In this document: in pieces, positions 52,994 to 64,000 of the stretch | Numbering within the stretch: the first letter of the stretch is position 1 | Layout: each line of letters opens with the position of its first letter | NCBI RefSeq assembly: GCF_028453695.1 | Contig: NC_135780.1 | Span: 6,386,001 to 6,450,000 of the forward strand | Length of the DNA: 64,000 bases | DNA from: Augochlora pura | Lineage: Eukaryota; Arthropoda; Insecta; Hymenoptera; Halictidae | Direction: 5' to 3' | Position numbers and translations under genes: made by a program | Notes under the pieces: model-generated | Seen by the model: only the letters and a program-made list of their open reading frames with translations | The model's database searches: none | Told to the model about the DNA's origin: nothing

Positions 52994-53659
52994 AATGTGT
53001 CTCTTATGACAACATTGGTGTAAGTGTAAATAATGTATATAAGCAAGTATATAAAATGTGTTTAAATCATGTACATAAATAATTATATACAATGAGTGTA
53101 ATATAATGTACAAATAATAAGTTCTTAATTTTATAAAATATTAACTACATTTATATGAACTTTCAAATGTGCAGTGTGTCTATTTTTCTTTACAGATATA
53201 AGTTTTACATGTAAAAAATATCGCATATTAAATATATAATTCATTATATCTGTTTTTTTAATTTTAAGTTATATAAGAAAAATTTTAATGGTAAAAAAAT
53301 TTAATTTACATAAAATCTATTCCAGAAGTATATTGTGTAATAATAAATAACAAGTATTGTTTTGAATTGATTGTTGAGAAAATCATACTTTTTACACTGA
53401 CTGTATGTACAATGTTTTCAGTAAGTACAAGTTAACCTTTTGTATGCAAAAGAATGTTGGCAATATCTGTTTGTATTATAAATTTTGTTTTTTTTAAATC
53501 TTATGTTTTAATTACATAAAATGAAACGGTGTAAATTTATATCTACAAAAATAGTGAATCAGATTATTATATTTCAGTGTGACAAACTAACAATAGCAAA
53601 CATTGAAGAATATAACCTTAAAAAATGAAAAATAGTGCGTCGAGTACGAATATTTGCAA
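52994..53659. other. ZCRB1 3' UTR and USB1 upstream region
   Basis: 666 bp of AT-rich sequence. A pyrimidine-rich TATTATATTTCAG ending near 53577 could be the acceptor of a USB1 5' UTR intron. No gene is seen. Confidence 0.45.
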
Positions 53660-54766
53660 ATGATGTCTGGTTTGGGATTAATAAGTACCTATGTTTCCGA
53701 CTCTGAAGATGATGAAGCCGGTAAGGATACCATTGACGATAAAAACAATGAAGTTTGTGAGCGGTACGTGTATTGATTACTTATAATTAGACATAGCATA
53801 CATTTCTATTTACACAAAAAATATATTCCCTTCATTAACGCAATTGTTTAACATTTTGAATTTTGATATTATAGTTTACCATTACCTGGAAGTATTGCAG
53901 CATGGAAGGGTGTTCCACACCATGAAGAAGTCAATGATGATCCATTAGAACATGACGGGCGAATAAGGAGTTTTAAACATGAACGTGGTAACTGGGCAAC
54001 ATTGGTTTACCTTCATTGTTAGTATAAAACAAGAAACATGTATTTCCTTTAATAGTTCTGCAATAACATTAGAATAAATATTTTTATTTTTAGATGAACC
54101 TAGTGAAGATATGCTTTCATGGATGCAGTCAGTATTAAAAGAGTTACCAATGAAATGTAATCTATTCTCAGAAGAGTTTCACATTAGCATCACAAGAAGT
54201 CTAATATTAAAATTTCATTGGATTGATTCCTTTGTAGCAGAAATTAAAAAATTATGTGAGCAGATTAATCACTTTAGCATGGAATTGTTAAATGTACGCG
54301 CATATTGTAATGAAGATAGGACACGTACATTCCTTGGTATAGAATGTATAGACGACAAAGGAATTTTAGGTCATTTTGTTAAAAATCTTGATCAATCCCT
54401 TGCTGACTATAAATTGCCACCTTTTTACGAGGTAAGCAAGATGTGTTAACGTCAAAAGAAGTTTGCATATAATTTATTAACATTCCCAATGTTAACAATG
54501 CTCAACAAATACCCTGTGACTGAACTGTTTAATTATTTTGTTCTGTAAAACTCTAAAGAATGTATATTTCTTTATAGGATTCTTCATACCACATCAGTTT
54601 CCTATGGTGCCTTGGCGACGAAACGGCAATTTTAAATGATCTTACACCCACCTTAACAAATAAATTAAACCAATATTTAGTAGAATATGCAGAAGATAGA
54701 TATATACATGTAAATAAAGTACACCTTAAAATAGGTAACAAATTGTATGCATTCCAATTAAAATAA
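53660..54766 (+). CDS. USB1: U6 snRNA phosphodiesterase USB1, complete, 4 coding exons
   Basis: 3'-5' exoribonuclease of the 2H phosphoesterase family that trims the oligo-uridine tail of U6 snRNA (and U6atac in animals), leaving a modified 3' end that protects the RNA. Exons are 53660-53763, 53875-54017, 54094-54431 and 54578-54766. All joins are in phase, giving 257 aa (human 265). The two catalytic HxS motifs are present: EEFHISITRS (His112, Ser114) and SYHISFLW (His200, Ser202). The short acidic N-terminus (SDSEDDE) and GNWATLVYL are also typical. The stop codon overlaps a polyadenylation hexamer AATAAA at 54765-54770, so the 3' UTR may be very short. Its start is 666 bp after the ZCRB1 stop, and it converges on SNX8. 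Confidence 0.95.
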
Positions 54767-55483
54767 TAAAATTTGTTGTTTTATTTTCAAGTTTTCTTAC
54801 TCGTCATTAATATTATAATACAACAGTTTTTTAAGTGTAACAATTCTTAAGTGCTACACGTAATACTAGATAAAAATAAATTAATGCGATTATATAATAA
54901 CAATATATTTTATTGTTGTTATACAAAGAAGAGTATCGTATTATAAATGTGTGTAAAATATTCTTCACGTCCACGATCAACGTGGTACAGGAGAATAATG
55001 ATAACACTTGTCAGACTTCTAACTCATATAAAAACATAGTATCTCAATAACCAAATTATATACAATTGTTTCGTTATTTTATACACATCTACTTGTCCTA
55101 CTGCTTTTACAGGGGAAAAACGTGACTTAATATATACATAATAGCATGCGATCGTCTAATCAGATCATAAAATATATTAAGTACATAACAAGGAATGTTT
55201 CGATGAATCTTTGAATTTCGTCTGTCTCGCATACAGTGATTTATATTGCACTCGATTTGTAACAAATGATTTTCATTTCTTAACGTTACGCGTAACGCGT
55301 GTCAGTATCTCGATTAGATAGCTTTAATGTTTTATGAACTCAATATCCATATATCTTACAGCTATACGTAAAAAATATTCCTCGAGTCTCGGTTTCGTCA
55401 GTACCCTTACAACTTGCGCACCGATCGTCACGATCCTGAACAGAAAACACGAACTGTTCGCCACAGAAGAAACTTTCACTGCC
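54767..55483. other. Convergent 3' ends of USB1 and SNX8
   Basis: About 700 bp of AT-rich sequence between the two stop codons, largely 3' UTR of one or both genes. TTTATT (AATAAA on the minus strand) near 54907-54912 could be an SNX8 polyadenylation signal. No gene or structured element is seen. Confidence 0.45.
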
Positions 55484-58400
55484 CTATGAGATTCCATTCG
55501 AACCGCTCGTCGACTTCTCCGGTAAACACTTCATGATCGTTGGCTCTATTAATTTCCATACCTCGGCGAGCTACAACACAACAATTACTTGGGTACTGAC
55601 ACGGAAAATCATAAAGCTGGGTAAAATTATAATAAAAAGCTGGGAAGTATTCTTTCGTCATAGCCATCAGTATGATAAAAAAAGAGTTACCATAAAAATC
55701 CTTTTAATGTTCTAGATCCTATAAAAATTAGGAACTTACCGTTTCCTCAGTTTTCGACGGCATGAAACGTTACAACGACTAAATTAACGGCCGATATTTC
55801 CTGAAATGGATTGTCAAACAAACGAAATAATCTTACCTCGGAATGGCCCCGTATTTGAACGTTCACAAGACTCTGTAAGACCGTGGCTAGTATCTCTAAA
55901 TGTGCATGAACGAGTTGCGTCTCCATGTGCAAACAGTGCAACGAAAAACAATTCCGCAGTTCAACGTTCGCGATAACCGATTCCTGGGCGACCATCTTGT
56001 TTTCCAAGTATTCGACAGTGTCGGTCTATAAACAACAAGAGAATCTTATCGGAAGGACAAAGGCGGAAGTCGCTGGCTAAAACTATGTTAGCGGGACACA
56101 CCGTGAAAAGGACGTCGCGAATTTTATTGTATTATGTAAGATAATAAGGAACGAGATGATATGTTATCACATATTGTCTCTCTCTCGTTAAATTAAGAGA
56201 CCTTGGGCGGTTTCACGGTAATCACGTAATGACTGGTACACGGCAAGATTGAGAGGCAAGTTAAGTCACCGGTTAAATATATACCTGTTTCTCAGGCCGT
56301 AGATCATCGCCTGTCGCTCAACAGGTTCGCATTGATACTTACATCGGTGCCGCGGATGACTCCTTGCATTTGTCGCTTTTTTAACGACAGCATGGTAGAC
56401 AATGCACGCTGATGATCGGCGCTGACTCCTCGCTCGTGCCTCTCGCAAAGTATTCTGTGCGCCACGAGTATATCAAGAAGTAGATTCAGCCTCTCGCAGA
56501 CCATCGTCTCTTCACGGACTGCTTGCTGAAGGGCTCTCGTCGAGAGCAAATTAAATTCCCTGCAATCACAATTTTCTCGATAATTGGAACCCTCGGCAAA
56601 CATTACTCGCTCCAACAAACCATCGAAACATTAGCAAAAGTGGCTTGTACCAGTGTTTGATATCAATGTATTTAACATTTAGCTTTATGGTATTTATGCG
56701 TTAAGATGCACCGTATAGTTATGACCAAGGAGTTCTGCACGGTAGCGTGGAACGTCTACCGGGCGAACATTACGATCCTAAACTGTGATCGCACGAGCTT
56801 TGCGTCATCGTAATTTAAAATTACAATGTTCACCCGGTAGACGGTCCACGCCGCTGTGCGGGACTTCCTGCGCATGAGTCGCCATGCGTAGTTAATTTTC
56901 CTGGCTGCACTGGTTACAACCTGAATGTTGATTTTTTTTACAAAATAATGGATGCAAATTTAAGTCAGATGAACACGTATCTCTTCTTTTAACGATGTTA
57001 ATAGGTCGAAAATAATTTAACTCTTATAATTTCATTTACTTCGAAATTATGTGGAAGCCTTTCTTCATCTCTTGCCAAATGGTGGACCCGCCAGTGGCCC
57101 AGGACGTAGTCCCATGGGGTTCCGAGGCTAAGTTGCTCAGCTGGGTGCCCAGCTCGGCCATGTCCACGGCGTAGCTATGCGACCTGATCGCCAAACAATC
57201 GGCGATATTTTTTAACCGCGAGATCCCCAAGAGTATCACTCGGATCTGATCGCGGCTGTTCGCGAATTCGGTCAACGTCTCCGGCGGCACCAGTTCCTTC
57301 GCTTTCGAGGACAGCTCTGAAGTGGCGAACTCGTCCGGAACTCTCCTGAACACCTCGCGGATCTTGTGCTGGGTCTCCTCGCCGGTATAGGTGAAGAAAA
57401 ATTGCACGATGTGGTCGTTGCTCACTACCGGGTGACGGGCGATTACCGTGAGGAATCTCAACAGCGATCGTCTTCTTTCTTCCAGGAATTGAGAATCCGC
57501 TGCGACAAATAGGTTATTACGACTTGAATAGGGTCATCTTGTCTGACGACAAATGTTACAGTGCAAGAGACACATTTCGAATGTCTTGTATCTTCAAGGA
57601 TGACATAGAATGTTGAATAAAGGATTATTACCTCCGACGATCTTTTTTGGCGGCAACTTTGGTATCAGCCTGTACGGAAACCTCGCCAGGAGAAGCTCGT
57701 GCAACGACACGAAATCGTTGTAACGTCTATAAACGACGGAATTAAATCTCTGAAAATTAAAACTAATTTCAACGTGTTACCCCGCAATCGACGTCCACGC
57801 TTTAATCCTTTCACCACTGAATATGTTTCCCACTCTACATTTTCTATTCTAATTCTTATAGATATGTTATATGTAGATATGGATAAAAAACGCGATTATC
57901 ATATCATTTCGATTTGCGCATTAATATATAATGTAAAAGAACTACCTTGCTCGTAACTTGATACTCCACGTGTTTTAAAAAAATTCCTTTCTTCTCAGGC
58001 ACCAAATTCACTTCGATCGTGTCCAAGTTACAAATATCCGTGTACGTAAGATTCAATTTCGCCGGATTGTTGCCTTTGTGCAATCTTTGAGCCAGAAGCG
58101 TTACCTCCGAAAGGTCACCGAGGACTGGAATAGGTAGTTCTGCGACGACGATAAAAGAAACACAAATGTAAAAAGCTAAATAATTCGTTTGCTACAATTA
58201 AAACATTGTTTATTAAGTTTTCCACGAATTGATGATTTTCAAGAATAAATGTTAAATGAATCTTAAATATTTTTAAACAGCTTTCGCGTGAAAATAAATA
58301 GTACATTGTGAAAAGGAGAAATTGGTCCACAATTTAGCTAAACTGAACGAAGAATTACAATTTACACTAAACCGTGTCCTGAACCGCTTTTGGCAGGCGG

Positions 58401-59470
58401 CGAACATTTCGGTTGACAGCGTTGTTGCATGGGAATGTAGGCCAGAGTGTTTTGCTTCGTGGCATTGTTGTTCTACTATGGGAATGATAATGGTTGTCGT
58501 AGCCGCAACCTCGATACCGGAGAAGAGACTTTCCTGACCTACGGTACTTTGCTACGTGTGTCCACGATAAAAGCGGAGTTGAAACTCATTCCCAGTCACT
58601 TTTCTCACAGTTGCGTTTTCCGCCACGTTAACCCGTATAAACGTGACGCCAAGGTATCGACGGTAATTTCGCGTGAAATTACTATTCAGAATTCTGCATA
58701 TCGAGTTTTCTATTACAAAACGTTTTCTATTACAACCAAAACGTCTTCGCACCTCTGTATTTACATTTTTTCTCTTACTAGCCTCGGCAGTGGGGCAGCC
58801 AGTAAAAAAGGGAATACATATGTAAACATAAAGGTGCCTTTTTATTACGTGGGAACTATACATTGAAAGAAATAGTATAGCTTTCGGGAATATATAAGTT
58901 TTTAGAAAATTATTCGAATGAAATTACAAGCAGACGACCACTGTAAATATGATCATGATGCTCACATTCGCGTACGTATTTCCTTAAAGTAGGCTAGTTG
59001 AAGTAATCTCAATATCCTAGTAGTCGAAAGTCGAACGGAAATGCTGCTTTCAGTTCAATCAATTTCCGAAGTACAGATACATGCAATCCTGTTAAGAGAA
59101 ATTGCTGGAAGAACGGTCACGTTTCCGGCAAATCTCCCCCAACCGTGATAAGCTTGTGTCTTTCACCGATAAGGAAAGTATCCGCTGCTTCGATCATTTT
59201 CATCGCAAACCTGATTTCTCCAGTCAGATATTATAGTGTAGAGGGTGTTCAATTATTATTAAAATATGAATATAGAAGTCTGACCATTATTTATTTTACT
59301 AAATTATAAATAGTTGAAAGACAGAAGATTCGGTTACCTTGAGACTCGGAGTTCTCGAAGAGTTTGTCGCTCGGTTGTTTCCCTTGCTGAGCAAACGCAA
59401 CTAGAGCAAGGCCTTTGTACAGTCCGCTCCTGGCCAGGTAGCCCGTTTTGCTGTCCACCAGTTCCCATAT
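55484..59470 (-). CDS. SNX8: Sorting nexin 8 (PX-BAR), 7 clear coding exons; 5' end not included
   Basis: Endosomal PX-BAR sorting nexin, the animal counterpart of yeast Mvp1, acting in endosome-to-Golgi and recycling traffic. Exons are 59470-59338, 58139-57946, 57749-57632, 57499-57040, 56559-56343, 56025-55837 and 55570-55484, all in phase, giving 465 aa plus stop. The first exon (IWELVDSKTGYLARSGLYKG, then LALVALAQQGK) is the second half of an EH-like domain. The PX domain follows, with EVNLVPEKKGIFLKHVEYQV and the phosphoinositide-binding RRYNDF. The BAR region includes FLEERRRSLLRF, ARHP, LVPPETLTEFANSRDQIR and LCERHERGV, and ends with RNCFSLHCLHMETQL. The downstream intron 56560-57039 contains a long hairpin. 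The true start codon lies upstream; candidate exons are listed separately. The intron 58140-59337 holds nothing recognisable. Confidence 0.93.
56726..56869. repeat. Imperfect long hairpin in an SNX8 intron
   Basis: The left arm (about 56727-56776) and right arm (about 56820-56869) are inverted copies. They share GCGTGGAMCGTCTACCGGG and GAACATT and match at roughly 37 of 50 positions around a 43-bp AT-rich loop. It is GC-rich in an AT-rich intron. It could be a short MITE or an RNA hairpin. Confidence 0.65.
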
Positions 59471-59727
59471 CTAAACAAACAGAGAAATTTTACGTTAAAT
59501 TTTCATTTTACATTAATACGCGAAATGTAAACCGCGAAACCTTTTTATTCTACGTTTCGTACACCTGTTACTCGCGAGCAAAACACTGCACGACAATGAC
59601 GTACGAACTCCCAGGCGTGGAAGTCGGAAGAGGTGTAAGCTTTTAAGCGGTCTGCACAAATGTAAATCTATAAAATGGATAGCCACGTCAGAAACCATAA
59701 AGCATACTCTCGTCTAACGCTGCAAAC

Positions 59728-60313
59728 CTGAACCAACACTGTGGACGATTCCTAAGGATTAGGCCATAAATGAAAGTAACTGCATTCCACGAATTTTTAT
59801 ATATGTTGCTCCGTCATTCCACTTCTCCTTCTACCATTCCCATTGCCTCTCTCTCTCTGTCTTTCACCGATCTGCCAGAGCTAGCGAAGACCACGCGTTA
59901 CGTTGCATTTACGATTGTAATAGGATTGAAACTGACAGGCTTGTTCCTGAACAACGATATCCTAAAATTGTTTTTTTTTAATTTAAATTTACGATACCCA
60001 AACAAAAGTAAACCTAGTAATTACCGAGGACTTGTTCAACCGTATAAAAAAAGCTACAGGTATTCGGGAAAATTAGAAGAGAAAGCGAAATAGGTAAAAA
60101 GGAGAGAAGAGACGCCTCGCGTTGGAAATCCCAAAAGGAAAGAATAGGGAAACGGGGACTGTCGTGAACTATGGACCGCGTAAAAGTCTGCATTGTAGTA
60201 TCTTGTGCGCACGGTCTCGTTAGACTCGAAACCGCTTTGGTCCCTGCTTTTCCCATTGGTTTCACGAGAGTGCCATTAAACCTTAATCGTCGATCAAGTT
60301 CACCGCGAGGAGC
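59728..60313 (-). CDS. SNX8: Candidate upstream coding exons of SNX8 (24-nt micro-exon and 48-nt exon)
   Basis: Upstream of the EH-half exon, minus-strand sequence 59751-59728 (24 nt) has a good acceptor (CCTAATCCTTAG) and reads ESSTVLVQ in phase 0. Joined to the next exon it gives ESSTVLVQIWELVD, matching the EH pattern in which a Leu precedes IW-L-D. Further up, 60313-60266 (48 nt) follows a strong acceptor (CCTATTTTTATTGCAG), reads APRGELDRRLRFNGTL, and also joins in phase 0. Its donor (GTGAAA) and that of the micro-exon (GTTTGC) are weak. The start codon was not found and must lie further upstream, possibly outside the window. This is inference from phase and domain pattern only. Confidence 0.35.
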
Positions 60314-63300
60314 CTGCAATAAAAATAGGTTCCCCGTTTGTGGTACGTGCGAACACCGCTTTGCGAACAATCGTTGTGAAAGCTGTGGCTGCGTCTATCA
60401 TGGACACGACTCTTTTCACTAACCAATGAATTATCAAAACATTTTCCAGCGATGCTCGCGTAAAATATTAATTGTAACAATTTACCATTGCTTTTATTGC
60501 TTGACGGAATTTATTTCGTATAGATAGCGCAACTTTTTTCCATTATAATTATATAAATTACAATTATATATACAATAACTTTTTTCAATAAAAATACATT
60601 AATTCATCATAACGAATTCGGCACATGCTCATTGCACGAAAGGGTTCGCTTTCTATTTAAATCCATTGTTGTTACTTTCTTCTGCTCGCGCTAATGTTAA
60701 TACACTTTCACAGAAATAATTGTGGTGCCATTCCTTTCTCACGATATGTAATTTGGAATAATTTCATGGAAGTAGAAAGGATTGAAATTCCCTACCTATT
60801 GTTTGTCTATCCGCAAATACGAGTCAATTGCACTAAAAATGAAACTACGAAATTTCGTATTTTCTTGTTTTCTGCTATATATTGCTAAGATAAAACTTTT
60901 CTAATTAGAATATCTGAAATAAAAAAACTCGCGCGTGCAAGCGTCGATAAGCAGGAAGAGAGATCTCGCTCGCGTGTATATGTATATGTATACATGTATA
61001 CGTCTCGTGTAAAGCCGCGAAACAACTGGAACATCATTAAACAAAATTATTGCGGCGGAGGGATCGAGGGACAGTATCTATCCGCGGAGTTGTTTTATCT
61101 CACGTGCGCGTTGCGACCGTGTCGAGCGACGCATGGTACCGTCCACCAACAGTGTCTCGTAACCATTGTTTAAATTTCCGCAACCATTTTTCCTAAACGC
61201 TACGTAATGCGTCTAATTTCCTTTTTAAAATGAAAGTTCTCATAGCACACCAACAGACTGACTTATAAGCATCGATATTCGTTATTACAAATGATAGATA
61301 TCAATTAACTAAATACGTTTCCGCGGTTTGCGGTTTTATTGTAATACGCCAAGCCGCACGGACTTGTTACATCGTGTAATACAATAGATAAAAATTGGAT
61401 TCTGTTCGTTCACGGTAACTGTATCATCGCCGGTCAAGTGACTAATTCGATAACTCTTGTTTTACAATTAACGAAATTGCAGAACACTAACCATTCATTA
61501 TATATATATATTGTATAATAATATATATTAATATAAAAAATTAGCAAAAGCCTAAATAAATTTAGTACTGTAACTTGTATAAGGCAACACAGAAGAATAA
61601 ATTTTAATATTCGGATATGTTAGTGTTATTGTAAATGAGAAATTCTTTTCGATTAAAGGTGTGCACTGTTGTGCAATGCATAGTTAGCCCCGAAATCGTC
61701 GCCGGTTCGATTACCTTCGCAGAGAGAGGGAGAGAGAGAGAGAAAGAGAGAAAGAGGATCCTACTACCGCGGTAACGATAATGAATTGACCTACGCGCGG
61801 CGCAACGGTATTCGGCATACGTGCCGAAACAGTTGCCACGTGAATAAATTTCTTGCATAGCGGTTCCCGGCGAGGAAAACCGTTTCGGAATTTTTTACGG
61901 TCGGTGACGCGCGCGACTCACGACGAATAAACACACCCGGAAGCGTTCTCATCTCCGATTAGGCGCTACATCCTAAAGAAAAAGCAGGAACGAAGCGAGA
62001 TTCAGATAAACGTTATCATTTCTGACCGTGTTACGCTCTGCTCCTCGCAAAATCTGTTCGATTCGGGCAAGTCCCATTTGCTCGACGCGACAATCGCTTG
62101 TTCCACATAGAAAATGTAACATTATATTTATCGTTCAGGTCTTGTTTTAACAAACTATTGAAATATTTATTTATTAAACCAATCCATCAAAAATATCGTA
62201 CATCAAGCGGGTTATTGTTGGTTCGTCGGTTGTAACATTTTTCGTCACAATCAATATGCATACAGTTTGATTCGATCGTTCTTCAACCTGACATAATCTG
62301 CCATTTTTGTTGAGGGACAATTGGAGAGAATTTCTAAATAAGTTTCAGTGCAATTGAATTTCTTTCGAAGAAATCTGCTAATTAACGAAAATTCCTAATA
62401 CATGGTTCGACGACGCTCGTTCGAAATCCGAAAATGGTGAAAGCATTCGGTGTTTCAACGATCGGATTTAGATTCCATTTGCTCGTCAAACACGGGACAG
62501 TAACCGGTTTTCGAAGTACGGGATATGTTAAACAAACTTTAAGTAGGACGCGAGTAATTTTGTGTTTGCTCGATTAAAGATTCGGCAACCGCTCTTAAAT
62601 TCTTTCGATTTTTAAGCAACATTGTGTACAATTAATTTATACAAAGATTTGCCGTTGTAATGTAATTTATATATACATATGTAATTAGGCTAGGAAAATT
62701 AATTTGTACACAATGAATGAATGCACCTTGAAGGTGCAGCAGTTACCGTTAGAATGATTTAAGATTGATTATTAGATGAGCATTGTTTGTATCGTTAAGT
62801 CATTCTCTTCGAAATGAAGTTCTCCTTCGCAAAGAATTCGCTATCCTGTTTATGCCGTGTAGTATCGTTGTTTTATCGTTTACACGCCCGCTGACGATAG
62901 TCCGCATGGACGCCTCTCCATAAATACATATGTATTATAGAAGACTGCGAACCAGAGACTATAACAATTTACCGGCTTCTCATATTTGATTAATAACTTG
63001 GATATTCGTTAATGCACACGAAAGCCACTGTAACTAAAATAATCTCGGATGGAGTAGGTAGAAAGCTTGTACAATAATTGTTGCGAAGCTGAAAAATTCG
63101 ACACCCTAAAATCTAACGGTACGTAGGGTTTACCGCGTGCACGTTTCAATCGTGACGCCGCCGCGCGACAAAATCGTCCATAAGATCCGTTCGACAAAAA
63201 GGTGGCAGCGAAACGAAACGCAGCCGATCCATAAAAGAAATTGGAAGCAACGTAAAGCGGCACGACACGGCACGAAACCGTCGCGGCCAGAGATTGAACG

Positions 63301-64000
63301 CGTCGCGTCTCGTTCATTGACTAATGATACAATCAAAATAATGTTACGTGGGTCGCCCCGCTTTATCGCCAGTCATCGCGGATCCCCTACGAATAAGATG
63401 ATCCCGAATGCTGCGCGTCGTGTAAACCGATAAAACAGTTCGTTCCCCCGAATGGTCGTGCCCTGCTATCGAATCATCGAAAAAAGGATACGGAGGGGTG
63501 GTGGCACGAAATTACTTGCGAGACGACGAATTACGCAACACGTAAATGATCCTCTTAGACACGGGTCGAGATTCGTGCTAACAAGGCCGGCGACGAAATT
63601 CGTGAGATTCGCGCCCACCGATTCGGTGAAGAACGGAATCTGTCTTCATTCGTCTGATTCAGAGGTTGTCAGAGATGTCCGGAGTCTGTGGGCCGCTATG
63701 GATATATTTCCATGTCGATAATTGTGTTGCGTGACAGAATTTGTTCAATTATGGTTGAAGAGAAGTTCCGCGGTACGGTGCAAAGTTCGATAGAAATTAT
63801 GACGTGTGATTCTTTGGCGCATAGTTGCACGAAAGCGTTTCGATTAACATCCTTCTAGTTTCGTTACGCGTTTAACTCTCTTTGGGGCTAGGTGGGATAT
63901 ATTTTATAAAAATATATTTTATTATCAATTTTATAAAAGAAATTAAATGTTCCCTTGTTTAGATATATCCACCACATTTTTCAATTCTGTCTTGGATTTT
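60314..64000. other. Non-coding stretch upstream of SNX8
   Basis: No exon could be supported. It holds TA-type runs (about 60974-60998 and 61499-61530), a GA microsatellite at about 61720-61756, and GC-richer blocks at 61.66-61.95 kb and 63.1-63.7 kb that may be promoter or UTR sequence. Open frames at 63009-63721 are Arg-rich on both strands, as CpG-rich composition predicts. Part of this may be an SNX8 5' intron. Confidence 0.5.
61720..61756. repeat. GA microsatellite
   Basis: Run of GAGAGA with occasional GGGA and GAAA units in a locally GC-richer block. Simple-sequence repeat. Confidence 0.85.

Noticed and set aside
58322..58866. Open frames on both strands within the large SNX8 intron
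   Set aside because: No domain content, and the flanking SNX8 exons join in phase without them.

Overview
The window is a piece of an AT-rich insect nuclear genome. All genes are intron-bearing with GT-AG introns, and the gene set includes the arthropod chromatin protein CP190 and a dysfusion-type bHLH-PAS factor. The alternation of GC-rich, CpG-containing islands with very AT-rich stretches, and the protein sequences, suggest a hymenopteran, probably a bee. That taxonomic guess is inference; no bacterial, plasmid or viral gene was recognised.

Layout. Positions 1-16.5 kb hold no gene I can support: an 11-bp minisatellite, a strand-asymmetric purine/pyrimidine tract, GC-rich islands near 7 kb and 10-11.5 kb, and decayed DNA-transposon pieces near 6.2 and 12.2-14.2 kb. 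Eight protein genes follow. Sterol O-acyltransferase SOAT (+, 16578-21125, 9 coding exons, 533 aa). Mediator subunit MED1 (-, 32190-25981, 8 exons, 1818 aa, of which 1441 codons lie in one last exon). bHLH-PAS factor dysfusion (-, 39551-34239, 9 exons, 628 aa, start codon in an 11-nt coding exon). BTB/zinc-finger insulator cofactor CP190 (-, 46444-43508, 4 exons, 876 aa). Heparan-sulfate glucuronyl C5-epimerase GLCE/Hsepi (+, 48887-50969, 5 exons, 566 aa). ZCRB1, the U11/U12 31K protein (+, 51809-52993, 4 exons, 224 aa). U6 snRNA phosphodiesterase USB1 (+, 53660-54766, 4 exons, 257 aa). Sorting nexin SNX8 (-, 59470-55484, 7 clear exons, with two further candidate 5' exons to 60313). From 60.3 to 64 kb I see no convincing gene.

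For the first seven genes I read splice sites by hand and checked that every exon joins in phase from ATG to stop, so those models are complete at the coding level. UTR exons and promoters are not resolved. CP190 and GLCE are divergent and share an upstream region of about 2.4 kb. GLCE, ZCRB1 and USB1 run head to tail, and USB1 and SNX8 converge. ZCRB1 and USB1 both serve spliceosomal snRNA biology (minor U11/U12 snRNP; U6 3'-end trimming) and lie 666 bp apart. The other neighbours have no evident shared pathway.

The least explained structures are: an inverted pair of about 90-bp arms (13.23-14.18 kb) carrying CTCF-like AGATGGYGC sites and enclosing a piggyBac-like MITE; an imperfect hairpin of about 140 bp in an SNX8 intron; and the micro-exons at the 5' ends of dysfusion and, probably, SNX8. 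I saw no wholly new multi-gene system.
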